In this document: one piece after another, positions 19,678 to 28,180 of the stretch
Layout: each line of letters starts with the position of its first letter
Numbering within the stretch: position 1 is the stretch's first letter
Assembly (NCBI RefSeq): GCF_004361735.1
Contig: NZ_SNVV01000007.1
Coordinates: 124,001 to 188,000 of the forward strand
DNA from: Azoarcus indigens
GTDB taxonomy: Bacteria; Pseudomonadota; Gammaproteobacteria; Burkholderiales; Rhodocyclaceae
Length of the DNA: 64,000 nt
Reading direction: 5' to 3'
The notes under the pieces: model-generated
The model's database searches: none
Told to the model about the DNA's origin: nothing
The model's input: only the letters and a program-made list of their open reading frames with translations
Program-made: the position numbers and the translations under genes

Positions 19678-20214
19678 CTATTCCAGCACCTCTATGGTGT
19701 GGCTCTGGTTGGTGTAGATGCAGAGGTCGCCGGCGATGGCGAGGGACTTCGCCACCACCTCGCGCGGCGACAGCTCGGTATTCTCGATCAGCGCCCGCGC
19801 GGCGGACTGGGCGTAGGCGCCGCCGCTGCCGATGGCGACGATGCCTTGTTCCGGCTCCAGCACGTCGCCGTTGCCGGTGATGATCAGGGAGTTCTCGCGG
19901 TCGGCCACCGCCAGCATCGCCTCCAGCCGGCGCAGCATGCGGTCGGTGCGCCAGTCCTTGGCCAGCTCCACCGCGCTGCGCACCAGATTGCCTTGGTGCT
20001 TGTCCAGCTTGGCCTCGAAGCGTTCGAACAAAGTGAAGGCGTCAGCGGTGCCGCCGGCGAAACCAGCGAGGATGCTGCCTTGATAGAGGGTGCGCACCTT
20101 GCGTGCGCTGGCCTTGATGACGATGTTGCCCAGGGTGACCTGACCATCGCCGCCGAGGGCGACGCGATTGCCTCGGCGCACCGACAGGATGGTGGTGCCG
20201 TGATACTGTTCCAT
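19678..20214 (-). CDS. hslV: ATP-dependent protease peptidase subunit HslV
   Basis: The 178-residue proteasome-beta-like peptidase begins [15 protein letters not shown]; removal of the short propeptide exposes the catalytic threonine of TTILSVRR. The conserved [33 protein letters not shown] and [15 protein letters not shown] are present. The ATG at 20214 was chosen over an upstream extension without family similarity. It works as a double hexamer with HslU encoded directly downstream. Confidence 0.96.
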   Translation of the reverse strand: MEQYHGTTILSVRRGNRVALGGDGQVTLGNIVIKASARKVRTLYQGSILAGFAGGTADAFTLFERFEAKLDKHQGNLVRSAVELAKDWRTDRMLRRLEAMLAVADRENSLIITGNGDVLEPEQGIVAIGSGGAYAQSAARALIENTELSPREVVAKSLAIAGDLCIYTNQSHTIEVLE

Positions 20215-20257
20215 GCGTTTTTCCTTGCCTGTGGGGCGCCCGGGCGCGCCAACTGCA

Positions 20258-21442
20258 CTAGATGCGCAGCGTGACCTGGGCCACCTGATCGACGCCCATG
20301 ACCCGCAGCAGCGCGGCAACCATGGCGTTCACATTCTGTAGCTCGACGAGTTTACCCTGAGCCTGCAGGGTGGCGAGGATGTTGAACAAGGTGCCGGCGC
20401 TGACGAAATCCAGGCGGCGCAGGCGACTGCAATCCACGCTGACATTGCGCCTGTCACCGGCGAAAGCTGCCAGACGCTTGATGGCGTCGTTGGACGCGCC
20501 GACCAGTTCCCCTTCCAGGCGGAAACCTTCGTCTCCTTCAGTCGGGGTAACGGGAGCCACCAGGCCAGCAGTGGAAACCACCGCCCGCATCTGCTCACGG
20601 CCTTCCCAGGACGGCGGAGACTCTTCGAAGGTGATGGCGTAATCCACCGCGATCTGCTCGAAGCGCTCCTGCTCGCCGGTATGCTGCAGCAACTCCAGCA
20701 GCAGCAGCCACATGTCGCGGCTCTCCGCCTTGCCCGGCGCGATCTGCCCTGCCAGCATGTTGGCCATGGAGGCCCCGTTGAGCAGCGCCACCTTGACCCG
20801 GTCGGCCGCCAGGCTGGCCAGTGTCTGGCGCAACAAGGTACAGCCGGTTTCATCCACCGCCCGCAGCTTGCCCAGATCTATGCGCACCCCACCGCTCTTG
20901 CGGCCGATGACGCCGATCTGCTGGAACTGGTTGGCCGCCTGGCCGGACAGGTTGCCGGCGAGATTGACCAGCGGCACCCGTTCGCCCTGGCGTACCGCCG
21001 GTTGCGAGGACAGATCCAGCCATGGCGGCGGCGAACGCTCGAAACGGGTTGCGTAGTCCAGCACCCGCGACTCGAACTTCTCGCGCTGGCCGGTCAGCCG
21101 ATAGAGATCCAGCAACATCATCCACAGGCCTTCGCCGGCGGTGTTGTGCCGTTCATCCAGCACAGATCCCAGCACCTTCTCCGCCTCGCCGTTGTTGCCG
21201 TTGGCGTAGAGAACCGCAGCCTCCTCGTAGATCGCACCTATCCCGCTGCCCACCTCCTGCACTTCCACCAACTCGGCACACTGCGCCAGTGCCCGGTTCG
21301 CATCGCCGCCGGAGAAGTCCAGGGTAGACAGCTCGGTGCGCGGCGGCTGCGTCTGCCTGCCGCCTTTCTCCGGGCGAGCACCGGCCGGTTGCCTCTGGGG
21401 AGGAGCGGCGGGGGTCTTCTTACCGAAAAAGGGGAGTGCCAC
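20258..21442 (-). CDS. Duplicated STAS-domain protein
   Basis: This 394-residue (GTG start) cytosolic protein contains two units of the same design: a helical segment followed by a STAS-like fold. The helical segments align well ([20 protein letters not shown] at ~106-125 and [20 protein letters not shown] at ~243-262, both followed by a DYAxxFExSPPxW ending). The STAS parts are around 186-231 ([19 protein letters not shown]) and 345-394 ([20 protein letters not shown]). GTG at 21442 gives the N terminus VALPFFGKK; in-frame ATGs at 21478 and 21502 are alternatives. It lies upstream of hslV on the same strand. STAS proteins bind partners or nucleotides as switches; its partner is unknown. Confidence 0.75.
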   Translation of the reverse strand: MALPFFGKKTPAAPPQRQPAGARPEKGGRQTQPPRTELSTLDFSGGDANRALAQCAELVEVQEVGSGIGAIYEEAAVLYANGNNGEAEKVLGSVLDERHNTAGEGLWMMLLDLYRLTGQREKFESRVLDYATRFERSPPPWLDLSSQPAVRQGERVPLVNLAGNLSGQAANQFQQIGVIGRKSGGVRIDLGKLRAVDETGCTLLRQTLASLAADRVKVALLNGASMANMLAGQIAPGKAESRDMWLLLLELLQHTGEQERFEQIAVDYAITFEESPPSWEGREQMRAVVSTAGLVAPVTPTEGDEGFRLEGELVGASNDAIKRLAAFAGDRRNVSVDCSRLRRLDFVSAGTLFNILATLQAQGKLVELQNVNAMVAALLRVMGVDQVAQVTLRI

Positions 21443-21624
21443 GTGGAAACCTGCCTGCTGACTGGGGTGTATGAACATACGACCGTGGGCCAAGGATAGC
21501 ATTCCCTCCCCGGCCTTGCGCCGCCCCGTCTTCAACCCTCACGGCAAAATCCGCGGTCCCGGCATTTACGTTTTGCAATACACGCCAGAGTGAAATCGTC
21601 CGGATGCGCAGACGCGAGCTCGGA

Positions 21625-21630
21625 TAGAAT
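21625..21630 (+). promoter_or_regulatory. Candidate -10 box six bases before the ybgC ATG
   Basis: TAGAAT at 21625-21630 is followed by GTTGCG and then the ybgC ATG. As a -10 element it would place the transcription start at the initiator codon, so the tol operon mRNA may be leaderless. No Shine-Dalgarno is visible before ybgC, consistent with that reading. Confidence 0.5.
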
Positions 21631-21636
21631 GTTGCG

Positions 21637-22083
21637 ATGCACACCTCGCCAGCTCCCGCCCTGCCCGCGTCCGCGCGGGAGTTCGTGCTGCCCGTCCGGG
21701 TGTATTACGAAGATACCGACGCCGCAGGCGTGGTCTATTACGCCAACTATCTCCGTTTCTGCGAACGTGCCCGCACCGAATGGCTGCGGGCGCTGGGCTT
21801 CGAACAGCAGCAGCTGCGCACAGAGACCAACCTGGTTTTCGTCGTGCGCTCCGTCCAGGCCGAATACTTGTCACCCGGATTGCTGGACGATGCGTTAGAG
21901 ATCGTGTCCACGCTCGGCAACGTCGGCCGGGCAAGTATCACTTTCGTGCAAAAGGTGATGCGCGCCCAGGAACTATTGTTCGAAGCGCGCGTCCTCATCG
22001 CCTGCGTGGACTGGAACAAGAAGAAAGCGGCCGCCATCCCCGCCGCGATACGCAACCGACTCGAACAACTCTCGCCAGCATGA
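21637..22083 (+). CDS. ybgC: Tol-Pal system acyl-CoA thioesterase YbgC
   Basis: The 148-residue hotdog-fold thioesterase has the 4-hydroxybenzoyl-CoA thioesterase-type active-site motif YYEDTDAAGVVYYANYLRFCERARTEW (shown in two overlapping parts: EDTDAAGVVYYANYL and RFCERARTEW), where the Asp in DTDAAG is catalytic. YbgC is the usual first gene of tol-pal operons and is linked to phospholipid metabolism. Its stop overlaps the tolQ ATG (ATGA). A -10-like box sits right before its start. Confidence 0.93.
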   Translation: MHTSPAPALPASAREFVLPVRVYYEDTDAAGVVYYANYLRFCERARTEWLRALGFEQQQLRTETNLVFVVRSVQAEYLSPGLLDDALEIVSTLGNVGRASITFVQKVMRAQELLFEARVLIACVDWNKKKAAAIPAAIRNRLEQLSPA

Positions 22084-22754
22084 CCGTCTCACAAGACCTC
22101 TCCATCCTCAGCCTGATCACCCAGGCCAGTGTCCTCGTCCAACTCGTGATGGCCTTGCTGGCCACGCTGTCGCTGGTCTCCTGGTACTGGATCTTCCGCA
22201 AGTGGTTCCAGATCCGCGCCGCGCGCAGCAAGACCAATGAGTTCGAACGCGATTTCTGGAGCGGCGGCGACCTCAATGCGCTGTTCCAGTCGGCTTCCGC
22301 CGCCCGCCATCACTCCGGCGGCCTGGAACGCATCTTCGAATCCGGCTATCGTGAATTCACCAAGCTGCGGGCCAAGAGCCACGACCAAAGCGCCACCATA
22401 GACGGCGCCCGCCGCGCCATGCGGGCGACCTACCAGCGCGAGGTGGACGACCTGGAGGCCCACCTGGCCTTCCTCGCCTCGGTCGGTTCGGTGTCGCCCT
22501 ACATCGGCCTGCTCGGCACCGTGTGGGGCATCATGAACGCCTTCCGCGGCCTGTCCAACGTCGGCGCCGCCACCCTGGCGCACGTCGCGCCGGGCATCGC
22601 AGAGGCCCTGGTCGCCACCGCCATCGGCCTGTTCGCAGCCATTCCCGCGGTCGTCGCCTACAATCGTTTCGCCCATGACATCGACCGCATCGGCATCCGT
22701 TTCGAGAGCTTCATGGAAGAGTTCTCCAACATCCTGCAGCGCCATCTGCGCTGA
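22080..22754 (+). CDS. tolQ: Tol-Pal proton channel subunit TolQ
   Basis: The 224-residue inner-membrane protein of the MotA/TolQ/ExbB family has three TM segments: ~18-40 (VLVQLVMALLATLSLVSWYW) and a C-terminal pair within GSVSPYIGLLGTVWGIMNAF and VATAIGLFAAIPAVVAYNRF. With TolR it forms a proton-motive-force-driven motor that energises TolA during outer-membrane constriction. The start is coupled to ybgC. Confidence 0.95.
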   Translation: MTVSQDLSILSLITQASVLVQLVMALLATLSLVSWYWIFRKWFQIRAARSKTNEFERDFWSGGDLNALFQSASAARHHSGGLERIFESGYREFTKLRAKSHDQSATIDGARRAMRATYQREVDDLEAHLAFLASVGSVSPYIGLLGTVWGIMNAFRGLSNVGAATLAHVAPGIAEALVATAIGLFAAIPAVVAYNRFAHDIDRIGIRFESFMEEFSNILQRHLR

Positions 22755-22774
22755 AAGTGGTTGGGGTCGGAAAG

Positions 22775-23188
22775 ATGCGCCAACGCCGCCTAATGAACCA
22801 GATCAACGTCGTGCCCTACATCGACGTGATGCTGGTGCTGCTGGTGATCTTCATGGTCACCGCGCCGATGATCCAGCCAGGCAACATCGACGTGCCCTCG
22901 GCCGGCGCACTCAGCACGCCGCCAGCCGAGGCCATGGTGATCGAGGTGAAGGCCGACGGCTCCATGGCCCTGCGCCAGACGAGCAATGCCTCACCGCGCC
23001 CTGTCACCCATCTCGAGTTCCAACGCGCCCTGCGCGACGCCCTCGCAGCCAATCCGGAGCAGCCCTTCCTCGTTGCGGCCAGCAAGGAGTTGCAGTATCA
23101 GAAAGTCATCGACGTCCTCGAAGCAGCACGCGAAATCGGCGTCAGGAAGATTAGCCTGCAGACCGAGGCAGGCAGCCGCGGCCGATGA
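22775..23188 (+). CDS. tolR: Tol-Pal proton channel subunit TolR
   Basis: The 137-residue ExbD/TolR-family protein has one N-terminal TM helix containing the proton-carrying Asp ([17 protein letters not shown]) and a periplasmic domain ([29 protein letters not shown]). ATG 22775 was chosen because it follows GGTCGGA and matches family N termini; GTG 22757 would add six residues. The stop overlaps the tolA ATG by four bases. Confidence 0.94.
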   Translation: MRQRRLMNQINVVPYIDVMLVLLVIFMVTAPMIQPGNIDVPSAGALSTPPAEAMVIEVKADGSMALRQTSNASPRPVTHLEFQRALRDALAANPEQPFLVAASKELQYQKVIDVLEAAREIGVRKISLQTEAGSRGR

Positions 23189-24039
23189 ACGAGCGCGACA
23201 TTCCCCGGGATCACCCCGGGAAGTGGGCTTCCATAGGATTGACGGTCGCGGTCCACGTTGGACTGGCGCTGTTCCTGTTCTTCGGCGTGCGCTGGCAAAG
23301 CGAGCCGCCGGCGTCGCTTGAGGTCGAACTGGCCGCCGCGCCGCCGCGTTCGGCGCCTACGCCCACGCCGCAACCTCAACCTGAGCCCCGGCCAGAGCCA
23401 CCTCCGCCTCCTCCCCCCGAACCCAAGCCCCAGCCACGCCCGGAGCCGCCCAAGCCGGCTCCCCAGCCGGAGCCCAAGCCCGCGCCCAAACCGGACATCG
23501 CCACCAAGGCGCCGGAAAAGAAGCCGGAGCCCAAGCCCGAGCCCAAGCCAGAACCGAAGAAACCGGAACCGCCCAAACCCGAGCCGAAGCCGGAGCCCAA
23601 GCCGGAGCCGAAGAAACCCGAGCCCAAGCCCACGCAGCCGCCCAAGGACGACCACATGGCGAAGCTGCTGGATCAGACGCTGGCCCAGACCAATGAGCGC
23701 GCCCAGCTCGAAAAGCTGATGCGCGACGAAGCTGCGCGTGCCAGCGCCGCACGCAACCGTGCGGCCGGCGATGCCTACCAGAATGCGATCCGCACCAAGG
23801 TCCGCGGCAATCTGCTCCGCCCCCCCGGCCTGAGCGGCAACCCCGAAGCGGTATTCGAGGTCGATCAGTTGCCCAGCGGCGAGGTGCTCAACGTCACACT
23901 GAAACGAAGTTCCGGCATTCCTGCGCTGGACGAAGCCATCGAACGCGCCATCCGTCGCTCCAGCCCGCTGCCTTTGCCGGAATCGAGGGAACTTTTCCAG
24001 CGCACGCTTGAACTGAAATTCAGGCCGTTGGAGGAATGA
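23185..24039 (+). CDS. tolA: TolA with Pro/Glu/Lys-rich spacer
   Basis: The 284-residue protein has an N-terminal TM anchor (~residues 14-34, IGLTVAVHVGLALFLFFGV), a central spacer (~60-155) made of PEPKPEPK-type repeats, a short helical part rich in Ala/Arg, and a TolA domain III (~205-284, NLLRPPGLSGNPEAVFEVDQ, LKRSSGIPALDEAIERAIRR). TolA links the TolQR motor to Pal and TolB across the periplasm. The spacer resembles TonB more than the long helical Ala/Lys domain of enterobacterial TolA, so the protein is shorter and of a different mechanical type. It overlaps tolR at its start. Confidence 0.92.
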   Translation: MNERDIPRDHPGKWASIGLTVAVHVGLALFLFFGVRWQSEPPASLEVELAAAPPRSAPTPTPQPQPEPRPEPPPPPPPEPKPQPRPEPPKPAPQPEPKPAPKPDIATKAPEKKPEPKPEPKPEPKKPEPPKPEPKPEPKPEPKKPEPKPTQPPKDDHMAKLLDQTLAQTNERAQLEKLMRDEAARASAARNRAAGDAYQNAIRTKVRGNLLRPPGLSGNPEAVFEVDQLPSGEVLNVTLKRSSGIPALDEAIERAIRRSSPLPLPESRELFQRTLELKFRPLEE

Positions 24040-24053
24040 CGGGAACGCTTCGC

Positions 24054-24059
24054 TATAAT
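24054..24059 (+). promoter_or_regulatory. Perfect TATAAT box upstream of tolB
   Basis: A consensus -10 hexamer lies 18 bases before the tolB ATG at 24078, just after the tolA stop. TTGGAG at 24029-24034 is a possible -35, with a rather long 19-base spacing. It may be an internal promoter giving separate expression of tolB-pal-cpoB, as is known for tol-pal operons elsewhere. Confidence 0.5.
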
Positions 24060-24077
24060 TCGCATCCTGAATACGCC

Positions 24078-25361
24078 ATGACCAAGACGCTCCACGCCCT
24101 TCGCCTCATCCTGGCCGCCGCGCTCGCCGCCCTGTCGGTGGCAGCCCAGGCGCAGCTCTCCATTGAAATCACCGGTGCCGGCGCCGCCCGCTTCCCGGTC
24201 GTGGTACCCATCTTCGAGAACGAAAGCGCACTCCCGCGCGGCGTTTCCGACATCGTCAAGGCCGACCTCGAGCGCAGCGGCCTGTTCAACCTGGTGGATA
24301 TCGGCCCGCTGTCGCTGCCCGAATCCCGCGTACCGGACCTCGCCGACCTGCGGTCCCGCGGCGCCGACGCCGCCCTCGCCGCCAGCGTGATCCCGCAGCC
24401 GGATGGCCGCTACGAGATCCGCTTCCGCCTCTTCGACACCCAGAAGCAGCAGGAAATCGGCGGCCAGGTGCTGCGCATGGCGCCCGCGCAGAACCGCCTC
24501 ACCGCCCACCGCATCGCCGACTTCATCTACGAGAAGCTGACCGGCCTGCCGGGCTACTTCTCTACCCGCATCGCCTACGTGGTGAAGAGCGGCGCCCGCT
24601 ACGAACTGCAGATCGCCGACGCCGACGGCGCGAACCCGCAGGCGGCGCTGGTGTCCCGCGAGCCCATCATCTCGCCGGCATGGTCGCCTGACGGCCAGCG
24701 TCTGGCCTACGTCTCCTTCGAACAGAAGAAGCCCATCATCTACGTCCACACGCTCGCCACTGGCCAGCGCCAGGTCGTGGCCAACTTCAAGGGCTCCAAC
24801 TCGGCGCCCACCTGGTCGCCCGACGGCCAGCAACTGGCGGTAGTGCTAACCAAGGACGGTCTGTCGCAGCTCTATACGCTGTCGGCCGATGGCTCGGGCG
24901 TGCGCCGCCTGGCCACCTCCTCCGGCATCGACACCGAACCGGCCTGGGCGCCGGACGGCCAGTGGATCTACTTCACCTCCGATCGCGGCGGCAGCCCGCA
25001 GATCTATCGCATTCCGACCAGCGGCGGCAGCGCCCAGCGGGTTACCTTCGAAGGCACGTACAACGTCACGCCGCGCCCGTCCGCAGACGGCCGCCTGCTC
25101 GCCTTCATCACCCGCAACAACGGTCGCTTCCAGGTGGCGGTCCAGGACCTGACCACCCGCCAGACCACGATCCTCACCGATTCGACGCGAGACGAATCGC
25201 CCAGCTTCGCCCCCAACGGCCGCATGATCCTCTACGCCTCCGAAAGCGGCGGCAGGGGCATACTTGCGGCCGTTTCGTCCGATGGCCGGGTGAAACAGCG
25301 TCTTTCGGTGCAGGCCGCCGACGTGCGGGAACCCGCCTGGGGCCCCGCGCAGAAGCAATAA
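24078..25361 (+). CDS. tolB: Periplasmic beta-propeller protein TolB
   Basis: The 427-residue protein has a signal peptide (MTKTLHALRLILAAALAALS, cleaved near AQAQ), an N-terminal alpha/beta domain and a six-blade propeller whose repeats show WSPDGQRLAYVS, WSPDGQQLAVVL, WAPDGQWIYFTSDR and FAPNGRMILYAS. TolB cycles between Pal and TolA. An ATG at 24036 overlaps the tolA stop and would add 14 residues before the signal peptide, so 24078 is preferred. The length matches TolB of other proteobacteria. Confidence 0.95.
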   Translation: MTKTLHALRLILAAALAALSVAAQAQLSIEITGAGAARFPVVVPIFENESALPRGVSDIVKADLERSGLFNLVDIGPLSLPESRVPDLADLRSRGADAALAASVIPQPDGRYEIRFRLFDTQKQQEIGGQVLRMAPAQNRLTAHRIADFIYEKLTGLPGYFSTRIAYVVKSGARYELQIADADGANPQAALVSREPIISPAWSPDGQRLAYVSFEQKKPIIYVHTLATGQRQVVANFKGSNSAPTWSPDGQQLAVVLTKDGLSQLYTLSADGSGVRRLATSSGIDTEPAWAPDGQWIYFTSDRGGSPQIYRIPTSGGSAQRVTFEGTYNVTPRPSADGRLLAFITRNNGRFQVAVQDLTTRQTTILTDSTRDESPSFAPNGRMILYASESGGRGILAAVSSDGRVKQRLSVQAADVREPAWGPAQKQ

Positions 25362-25403
25362 CGCTGCTGTCTGTCCAACATAAGACGAACTGGAGAAACA
25401 TCC

Positions 25404-25928
25404 ATGAAGCAACTCGTTCTGCCCGCTCTACTCGCCGCTCTGCTCGCCGCGTGCTCCAGCACCGGTGGGCCCGAGCAAACTGGGGCCAAGGTCGAAGACC
25501 GCGCCGGCTCCGGCTCCGGTGTCGCCACCGTGACCGCGCCGCCCTTGTCCGGCTCCGGCATCGCCGCCCTGACCGACCCGAACAACATCCTGTCCAAGCG
25601 CAGCGTGTTCTTCGACTTCGACAGCTTCGTCATCAAGGCCGAAGCCAAGCCGCTGGTTGAAGCCCACGCCCGCTTCCTGGTTCAGAACCCGCAAATGCGC
25701 ATCCTGATCCAGGGCAACACCGACGAACGCGGCAGCCGCGAGTACAACCTGGCCCTGGGCCAGAAGCGTGCCGACGCCGTCAAGCAAGCGCTGCAACTGC
25801 TGGGTGCTAAGGAAGGCCAGATCGAGTCCGTGAGCCTGGGTGAAGAGAAGCCGCGCTGCACCGAAAGCACCGAAGCTTGCTTCGCTCAGAACCGCCGCAG
25901 CGACATCCTGTACTCGGGCGAGTTCTAA
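25404..25928 (+). CDS. pal: Peptidoglycan-associated lipoprotein Pal
   Basis: The 174-residue lipoprotein has a type II signal peptide with lipobox LAAC (Cys ~17) and an OmpA-like peptidoglycan-binding domain: SVFFDFDSFVIKAEAKPLVE, then IQGNTDERGSREYNLALGQKRADAV in parts, and the final RRSDILY. The conserved Asp and Arg that hold diaminopimelate are present in NTDERGSREYN. It anchors the outer membrane to the wall as part of Tol-Pal. The start codon follows TGGAGAAACATCC. Confidence 0.96.
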   Translation: MKQLVLPALLAALLAACSSTGGPEQTGAKVEDRAGSGSGVATVTAPPLSGSGIAALTDPNNILSKRSVFFDFDSFVIKAEAKPLVEAHARFLVQNPQMRILIQGNTDERGSREYNLALGQKRADAVKQALQLLGAKEGQIESVSLGEEKPRCTESTEACFAQNRRSDILYSGEF

Positions 25929-25929
25929 G

Positions 25930-26652
25930 ATGAAGCGCCTCGTGCCGCTGGTGGCGCTACTCGCACTGTCGTCGGCCGGGCCCGCCCATGCGGGTCTGTT
26001 CGACGACGCCGAGGCGCGTCGTCAGATCGTCGAAATGCGACAGGACCTGGAAAGCCAGATCGCCACGGCCCGCAATGGCCAACTCGAACTCGCCAACCAG
26101 AACCAACAACTTCGCGACGAGGTGGCCCGCTTGCGCGGGCAGCTCGAAGTGGTGCTGAATGAAGTCGAATCACTCAAGCAGCGCCAACGCGATTTTTATG
26201 TCGACCTCGACAACCGGCTGAGGCAGCTGGAAACGGCCGCGGCCACCCAGCAGGCGCAAGCCCAGGCTCCGGTGGATCCCGCGGCCGAATCCGCCGAATA
26301 CGAAGCAGGTCTGAACCTGCTGAAGGAGGGCAAGGCGCGTGAAGCCCTGGCCGCCTTCGATGCCTTCATCGGCAAGCACCCCTCCAGCGGCTTCCTGCCC
26401 GGCGCCCACTTCTGGGCCGGCAACGCAGCCCTACAGGTCAAGGAGGTTTCCGCCGCCTCCAACCACTTCAACACCGTTCTCGGCAAGTGGCCCAACGACG
26501 CCATGGCACCTGACGCCATGCTCGGCCTGGCGAACAGCCAGCAGGCCATGGGCGACGCCCGGAACAGCCAGCGTACCCTGCAGTCGCTGGTGGAACGCTA
26601 TCCGAGCAGCAACGCCGCGCAAACGGCCAAGCAACGCCTCGGCAAGCGCTGA
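25930..26652 (+). CDS. cpoB: Cell division coordinator CpoB (YbgF)
   Basis: The 240-residue periplasmic protein has a signal peptide ending AHAGLF, an N-terminal coiled coil (~residues 25-95) that trimerises, a short Gln/Ala linker and C-terminal TPR repeats (~120-238, AEYEAGLNLLKEGKAREAL, LGLANSQQAMGDARNSQRTL). CpoB couples Tol-Pal to PBP1B during septal peptidoglycan synthesis. It starts one base after the pal stop codon. Confidence 0.93.
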   Translation: MKRLVPLVALLALSSAGPAHAGLFDDAEARRQIVEMRQDLESQIATARNGQLELANQNQQLRDEVARLRGQLEVVLNEVESLKQRQRDFYVDLDNRLRQLETAAATQQAQAQAPVDPAAESAEYEAGLNLLKEGKAREALAAFDAFIGKHPSSGFLPGAHFWAGNAALQVKEVSAASNHFNTVLGKWPNDAMAPDAMLGLANSQQAMGDARNSQRTLQSLVERYPSSNAAQTAKQRLGKR

Positions 26653-26654
26653 CC

Positions 26655-27323
26655 ATGGCGGTATCGACGGCGGCCCCGGCCGCCGCCAAGCTTCGCATCA
26701 CGGAAATCTTCGCTTCGGTCCAGGGCGAATCGACCCGCGTCGGCCTCCCCACCGTTTTCGTCCGCCTCACCGGCTGTCCGCTGCGCTGCGTGTGGTGCGA
26801 CACCGCCTACGCCTTCCAGGGCGGCGAGGGCCGCGACGTGGCCTCGGTACTGGAGGAGGTCGCCAGCCACGGGCTGCGGCATGTCTGCGTCACCGGCGGC
26901 GAACCGCTGTCGCAGAAGTCCTGTCCGGCCCTGCTCACCGCGCTCTGCGACGCCGGCCACTCGGTATCGCTGGAGACCAGCGGCGCGCTGGACATCTCGG
27001 CGGTGGACCCGCGCGTATCCCGCATCATGGACCTGAAAGCACCTGGCTCCGGCGAGGAGGCCAGGAACCGCTACGAGAACATCCCCTTTCTGAACGCTGC
27101 GGATGAAGTGAAGATCGTTCTCGCCGACGCCACGGACTACGAATGGGCAAAAGCGTGTATCGCTGAACATGCGCTGACCCGCCGCTGTGCCGTGCTGCTG
27201 TCGCCCGTCGCGGGCAATCTCGAGCCGGCGGACCTGGCGGAATGGATAGTGCGCGATCGCCTGCCGGTGCGCTTCCAACTGCAGTTGCACAAGATCCTGT
27301 GGAACGATGCCCGCGGCCGATGA
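26655..27323 (+). CDS. queE: 7-carboxy-7-deazaguanine synthase
   Basis: The 222-residue radical SAM enzyme converts carboxytetrahydropterin to CDG in queuosine/preQ0 synthesis. The cluster motif C-x3-C-x2-C is visible as GCPLRCVWCDTAY, preceded by SVQGESTRVGLPTVFVRLTG and followed by the GGEP motif (VCVTGGEPLSQ). It begins two bases after cpoB, so it belongs to the tol-pal transcript, an arrangement common in betaproteobacteria. QueC follows. Confidence 0.94.
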   Translation: MAVSTAAPAAAKLRITEIFASVQGESTRVGLPTVFVRLTGCPLRCVWCDTAYAFQGGEGRDVASVLEEVASHGLRHVCVTGGEPLSQKSCPALLTALCDAGHSVSLETSGALDISAVDPRVSRIMDLKAPGSGEEARNRYENIPFLNAADEVKIVLADATDYEWAKACIAEHALTRRCAVLLSPVAGNLEPADLAEWIVRDRLPVRFQLQLHKILWNDARGR

Positions 27324-27359
27324 GGCCCCTGCGTCACGATACGACACGGAACTGTCCCC

Positions 27360-28052
27360 ATGACCGATAAGCAGCGCGCCGTCGTCCTTCTTTCCGGCGG
27401 CCTGGATTCCGCTACCTGCCTCGCCATCGCCCGCGACATGGGGCTGGAGACCTACGCCCTGTCCGTTTCCTACGGTCAGCGCCACGCTGCGGAGCTGACC
27501 GCCTCCAAGCGGGTGGCCGACGCTCTGGGCGCCAGGGAGCATCGCCTCGCCCGCGTCGGCCTCGGCCAGTTCGGCGGCTCCGCGCTCACCGACCCATCCA
27601 TCGCCGTGCCCGAAGATGTCGAAGCCGAGGGCATTCCGGTCACCTACGTGCCTGCGCGCAACACCGTCATGCTCTCGATCGCGCTGGCCTGGGCAGAAGT
27701 GCTGGATGCACGCCACATCTTCGTCGGCGTCAATGCGGTGGACTACTCCGGCTATCCCGACTGCCGCCCCGCCTTCATCAAGGCCTTCGAGACCATGGCC
27801 AACCTGGCGACCAAGGCCGGCGTCGAAGGCAACGGCGTCACCATCCACGCCCCGCTGATCGACCTCTCCAAGGCCGACATCATCCGCCGCGGCACCGCGC
27901 TGGGCGTCGATTACAGCCTCACCGTCTCCTGCTACCAGGCGGACGACAGCGGCCGTGCCTGCGGCCGCTGCGACGCCTGCCGCCTGCGCCGCGCCGGCTT
28001 CGAAGCCGCCGGCATCAGCGACCCCACGCCCTACCAGCCACGCAACCTCTGA
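27360..28052 (+). CDS. queC: 7-cyano-7-deazaguanine synthase
   Basis: The 230-residue enzyme makes preQ0 from CDG with ATP and ammonia. The PP-loop motif is [17 protein letters not shown], and the zinc-binding cysteines cluster near the C terminus ([19 protein letters not shown]), with [17 protein letters not shown] between. It follows queE by 36 bases. Other queuosine genes (queD, queF, tgt) are not in the window. Confidence 0.95.
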   Translation: MTDKQRAVVLLSGGLDSATCLAIARDMGLETYALSVSYGQRHAAELTASKRVADALGAREHRLARVGLGQFGGSALTDPSIAVPEDVEAEGIPVTYVPARNTVMLSIALAWAEVLDARHIFVGVNAVDYSGYPDCRPAFIKAFETMANLATKAGVEGNGVTIHAPLIDLSKADIIRRGTALGVDYSLTVSCYQADDSGRACGRCDACRLRRAGFEAAGISDPTPYQPRNL

Positions 28053-28180
28053 CGCACCAGGGAAGGCAGTGGCGCCCCTGGCTGACGGCCCTCGATAGCG
28101 GAAACACCTCGCGCAAAGATCGCCGCCACCGCCGCGATGCCCGCTAGAATCCCGGGCTGTCCAAAATTCTCCGCCGCCTC

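Noticed and set aside
23370-23650. Short repeated units resembling a CRISPR or VNTR array
   Set aside because: The repeats are in-frame codons for the Pro-Glu-Lys spacer of TolA, with no constant spacer length or palindromic repeat.
26640-26670. preQ1 riboswitch before queE
   Set aside because: Only two bases separate cpoB from queE, leaving no room for a leader.
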